The position numbers and the translations under genes were made by a program. From Gudongella sp034006985 (GTDB taxonomy: Bacteria > Bacillota > Clostridia > Tissierellales > Tissierellaceae): DNA of 64,000 nt. Shown one piece after another: positions 61,856-64,000 of this stretch. The stretch is taken from assembly GCA_034006985.1 (NCBI GenBank), contig JAVERT010000005.1, forward strand, positions 52,585 through 116,584. The letters run 5' to 3'. The notes beneath the pieces were generated by a model that ran no database searches, had not been told where the DNA came from, and saw only the letters and a list, made by a program, of their open reading frames with translations. Positions within the stretch are counted from its first letter, which is position 1; each line of letters starts with the position of its first letter.

Positions 61856-63259
61856 CTAGTAGTTTTTATTTAATTCAACAATTGCTTGTGCATATATTTT
61901 TGTACTCATTATCAGATCTTCAAGCTCAAGATATTCATCTTTTTGATGAGCAGTATCCTCTTTCCCAGGCATTATAGGTCCAAATGCAACGGCATTCTTT
62001 ATAGCTCTCGCATATGTTCCTCCTTTTAAAGCTATAAGAGTAGGTTCTTCACCAGTTACTTGATTATAAGCAGTTGATAGCCGTTCTATAAGCTGATTTT
62101 CTTTGGGAACGTATAATGGAGTTTTATCCTCGATTTTCCTTGTCACGATATTGTATAAGCTTGCTTTCTTACTAATACTATCGAAAATATCACCACCCTT
62201 AAAGCTAACAGGATACCTTATATCAAGAATCACATTTGCAGTTTTATCTGTCATTTCAACAATCCCAGTATTTAAAGTAAGTTTCCCTGATTCTTCATCA
62301 CATAAATCAATTCCTAGAGTCTCTCCTTCAGTTTCAAAACCAATATTATTAACTATAAACTTTATAAACCTTTGTTGAGACGTATTCATTTCCTCGATAT
62401 TAGAAAGTAGCGTTAACATTTTCATTGCTGCATTTTCTCCAAGTTCTGGCTCACTACCATGGGCAGAGCGCCCTCTTGTAATTAAATTAATAAGCGCCGA
62501 ATCTTTTTTAATTTCAAAATCAATATTTAATCTCTTGCTTAATATATCCAATCTCTCAATAAACTTATCAATATCAGCAGTTCCTATCTCAAGATTACAT
62601 TCACATATTTCAGGAACCATATTAGCTCTTTGTCCACCTTTAAGATTTATTATTTTTACCTGATTTTTCGGAATATCAGAAAAGTTTTCATCTATTTGAA
62701 CTCTCAAAATACCTTTTTCTCTGTTAACTATCGGGAAGGGTCCATCTGGAGAGAAACCACAAGAAGGCATCTCCTCTACAGCAAAATAGTGACTCATACA
62801 TTCCCATCCACTTTCTTCATCACATCCTAGGATTATCCTAAAACGTTTATTCATCTTTAGTCCACTATCCATAACTGCTTTTAAAGCATATATTGAAGCT
62901 ATAACTCCTCCCTTGTCATCATTTACACCTCGACCATAAAGCCTTCCATTATCTAAAGTAAGGCTGAATGGATCATAGGTCCATCCATTACCTTCAGGGA
63001 CAACATCAAGATGAACAAGTATACCAATTAACTCGTCACCTTCTCCGTATTCCACATGGCCCGCATAGCCATCAATATCCTTTGTCTTAAATCCAAGTTC
63101 CTTACACAAATTAAGAGTATAATCCAAGCTATGCCTTATCTCAACTCCAAACGGAGCATTTTCAAGAGCATCAGACTTTATACTTCTAAACTCTACAAGA
63201 TCACTTGTCTTTTTAATAATATCATCCTTCATTTTGTCAATTCTACCCATTAAATTCAT
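61856..63259 (-). CDS. pepV: M20 dipeptidase, PepV-like
   Basis: A 467-residue metallopeptidase. IGILVHLDVVPEGNGWTYDP and YGRGVNDDKGGVIASIYALK carry the His and bridging Asp metal ligands, and ILGCDEESGWECMSHYF the catalytic Glu pair. RGRSAHGSEPELGENA is the lid-domain His. The final block PGKEDTAHQKDEYL has the last His. Residue layout and length match PepV. First gene of the operon, so imported peptides can be split at once. GGGGGA precedes the ATG. Confidence 0.92.
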   Translation of the reverse strand: MNLMGRIDKMKDDIIKKTSDLVEFRSIKSDALENAPFGVEIRHSLDYTLNLCKELGFKTKDIDGYAGHVEYGEGDELIGILVHLDVVPEGNGWTYDPFSLTLDNGRLYGRGVNDDKGGVIASIYALKAVMDSGLKMNKRFRIILGCDEESGWECMSHYFAVEEMPSCGFSPDGPFPIVNREKGILRVQIDENFSDIPKNQVKIINLKGGQRANMVPEICECNLEIGTADIDKFIERLDILSKRLNIDFEIKKDSALINLITRGRSAHGSEPELGENAAMKMLTLLSNIEEMNTSQQRFIKFIVNNIGFETEGETLGIDLCDEESGKLTLNTGIVEMTDKTANVILDIRYPVSFKGGDIFDSISKKASLYNIVTRKIEDKTPLYVPKENQLIERLSTAYNQVTGEEPTLIALKGGTYARAIKNAVAFGPIMPGKEDTAHQKDEYLELEDLIMSTKIYAQAIVELNKNY

Positions 63260-63583
63260 CGTATATCCCCCATGCGCTTTAGCCTAATATCGTAGTAAAA
63301 ATTATTATAAGTATATATCAATATTTTTGATTTAGCAATAGGTTGAAAACCCTTTCCTGATAATTTAATAAAAAATTAATACTACTAATCAATAACTAGC
63401 TCTAAATATAAACATATTATCAAATTTAAAATTGAAAAGTATTTGATTTAACACTTCTAAAATGAGGTAATAATATAACAAAGGATAGATAATTTTTATA
63501 TGTCGATCTAAATGATTTGATATATTAACTATTGTCAATACAAAACACACTCAAAAAAATATTATATAGAAAGAGGTAATTCT
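63260..63583. other. Intergenic region without recognised gene
   Basis: An A/T-rich stretch between divergent genes that must hold both promoters. No confident pair of boxes could be fixed, and no structured RNA was recognised. Confidence 0.4.
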
Positions 63584-63865
63584 ATGAGTACACCTGTAAT
63601 AACTGTAAAATACGAAGTAAAGCCTGATAAGCTGAATGAGTTCATTGAACTTATACAGAAAAATTCAGAAAATAGTCTGGCTGAACCAGGTTGTCTAAAC
63701 TACGAAGCTTCAATGGCTGGAAATAAGGTTTTTCTTTATGAAAAATACAAGTCAGAAGAAGACTTCAAACACCACACCACAACTGAGCATTTTGCGAATT
63801 TTGGTAATAAGACTAAAGATCTTTTGATAAACAAAGAAATCACAATGTATAATGGACTTAAATAA
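63584..63865 (+). CDS. Antibiotic biosynthesis monooxygenase (ABM/YgiN-like) domain protein
   Basis: A 93-residue ferredoxin-like alpha/beta protein. VTVKYEVKPDKLNEFIELIQ-like start, SLAEPGCLNYEAS and KVFLYEKYKSEEDFKHHTTT are the family blocks, and the EHFANF-type ending is also present. Members are quinol monooxygenases or heme/polyketide oxygenases acting as dimers; the substrate is unknown. AGAGGT precedes the ATG. It stands beside a group II intron end. Confidence 0.85.
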   Translation: MSTPVITVKYEVKPDKLNEFIELIQKNSENSLAEPGCLNYEASMAGNKVFLYEKYKSEEDFKHHTTTEHFANFGNKTKDLLINKEITMYNGLK

Positions 63866-63875
63866 AGATGAAAAA

Positions 63876-64000
63876 ATCGAGTAGGAGATAATTAATTATT
63901 TTAATTATCGTCCTCTCACACCACCGCACGTACTGTTCAGTATACGGCGGTTCATTAAGACAGTCTCACTTTTTCATACTGTGAAGATAAACTTTTAAAA
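63876..64000 (-). mobile_element. 3' end of a group II intron (domains V and VI), cut by window edge
   Basis: On the minus strand a domain V-like hairpin (GAACCGCCGTATAC..GTACGTGCGGTGGTG, about 63952-63916) is followed by GAGAGGACGATAATTA..TAATTATC-TCCTACTC, the stem of domain VI, and the intron end GAT at 63878-63876. This spacing and wording are typical of bacterial ltrA-type introns. The reverse-transcriptase gene would lie beyond position 64000. It was inserted 10 bases after the monooxygenase stop codon. Confidence 0.7.

Overview
The window is AT-rich DNA of an anaerobic, low-GC Firmicute. An affiliation with the class Clostridia (Tissierellales/Peptostreptococcales-like) is inferred from several features: an [FeFe]-hydrogenase pair, S-layer-homology (SLH) proteins, a SigI/RsgI pair, strong AGGAGG ribosome sites, clostridial dispersed repeats and peptide/pyroglutamate metabolism. 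No rRNA, tRNA or CRISPR array was seen, so the species cannot be named from this window.

Layout. (1) 1-933: a truncated HigB/RelE-like toxin gene with a palindromic operator, then decayed DNA holding a fragment of an AlbA_2-type regulator. (2) 934-20507, minus strand: a surface-polysaccharide operon of about 20 genes. It starts at a good sigma-A promoter in front of a winged-helix/Rossmann regulator. It encodes PglC/D/E (EpsL/M/N)-like priming and 4-amino-sugar enzymes, CapE/F/G for UDP-L-FucNAc, dTDP-4-amino-sugar genes (RmlA, RmlB, VioA-like, GNAT), three glycosyltransferases, Wzx, Wzy, WbqC, acyltransferases and, at its end, a BKACE-family enzyme. (3) 20686-27285, plus strand: an operon for a NuoF/GltD-like flavoprotein and an [FeFe] hydrogenase behind a promoter with a probable Rex operator, then an ABC importer cut up by dispersed repeats. 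(4) 27284-32037, minus strand: glutaminase and 5-oxoprolinase PxpABC with an NRAMP-fold transporter that lacks the metal motif; these would feed glutamate. A TrkA-C-type ClC channel/antiporter follows on the plus strand. (5) 34136-42611, minus strand: a cobalamin-riboswitch operon that is the most interesting item. It contains an ECF transporter (S, T and double-ATPase), a membrane-anchored DUF4430 protein and two SLH proteins with an alpha/alpha-toroid domain. The larger SLH protein joins the toroid to DUF4430-type beta domains, the architecture of animal intrinsic factor/transcobalamin. (6) 42629-56361: small metabolic and envelope genes, including a DTD2/GEK1-like D-aminoacyl-tRNA deacylase, an ATP-grasp enzyme, SigI/RsgI, an AEC transporter, a large lipoprotein, RidA, creatininase and a remnant of aldehyde ferredoxin oxidoreductase. 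(7) 56369-63259, minus strand: a PepV-type dipeptidase with a five-gene Opp/Dpp peptide importer. (8) 63584-64000: a small monooxygenase gene, then the 3' end of a group II intron that runs off the window.

Two dispersed repeat families pepper the middle of the window. One is a ~28-bp element (GATTCTTACGC..CAGAATGACA and its inverse). The other carries the core GGGACGGTTCTTTTTGTCC. The second serves as a terminator stem in places, and one copy lies in frame inside the DUF4430 gene.

How the genes work together: the window combines cell-surface construction (capsule/SLH proteins), corrinoid capture and uptake, H2/NAD(P)H redox balancing, and scavenging of peptides, glutamine and pyroglutamate. 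This fits an amino-acid-fermenting anaerobe.
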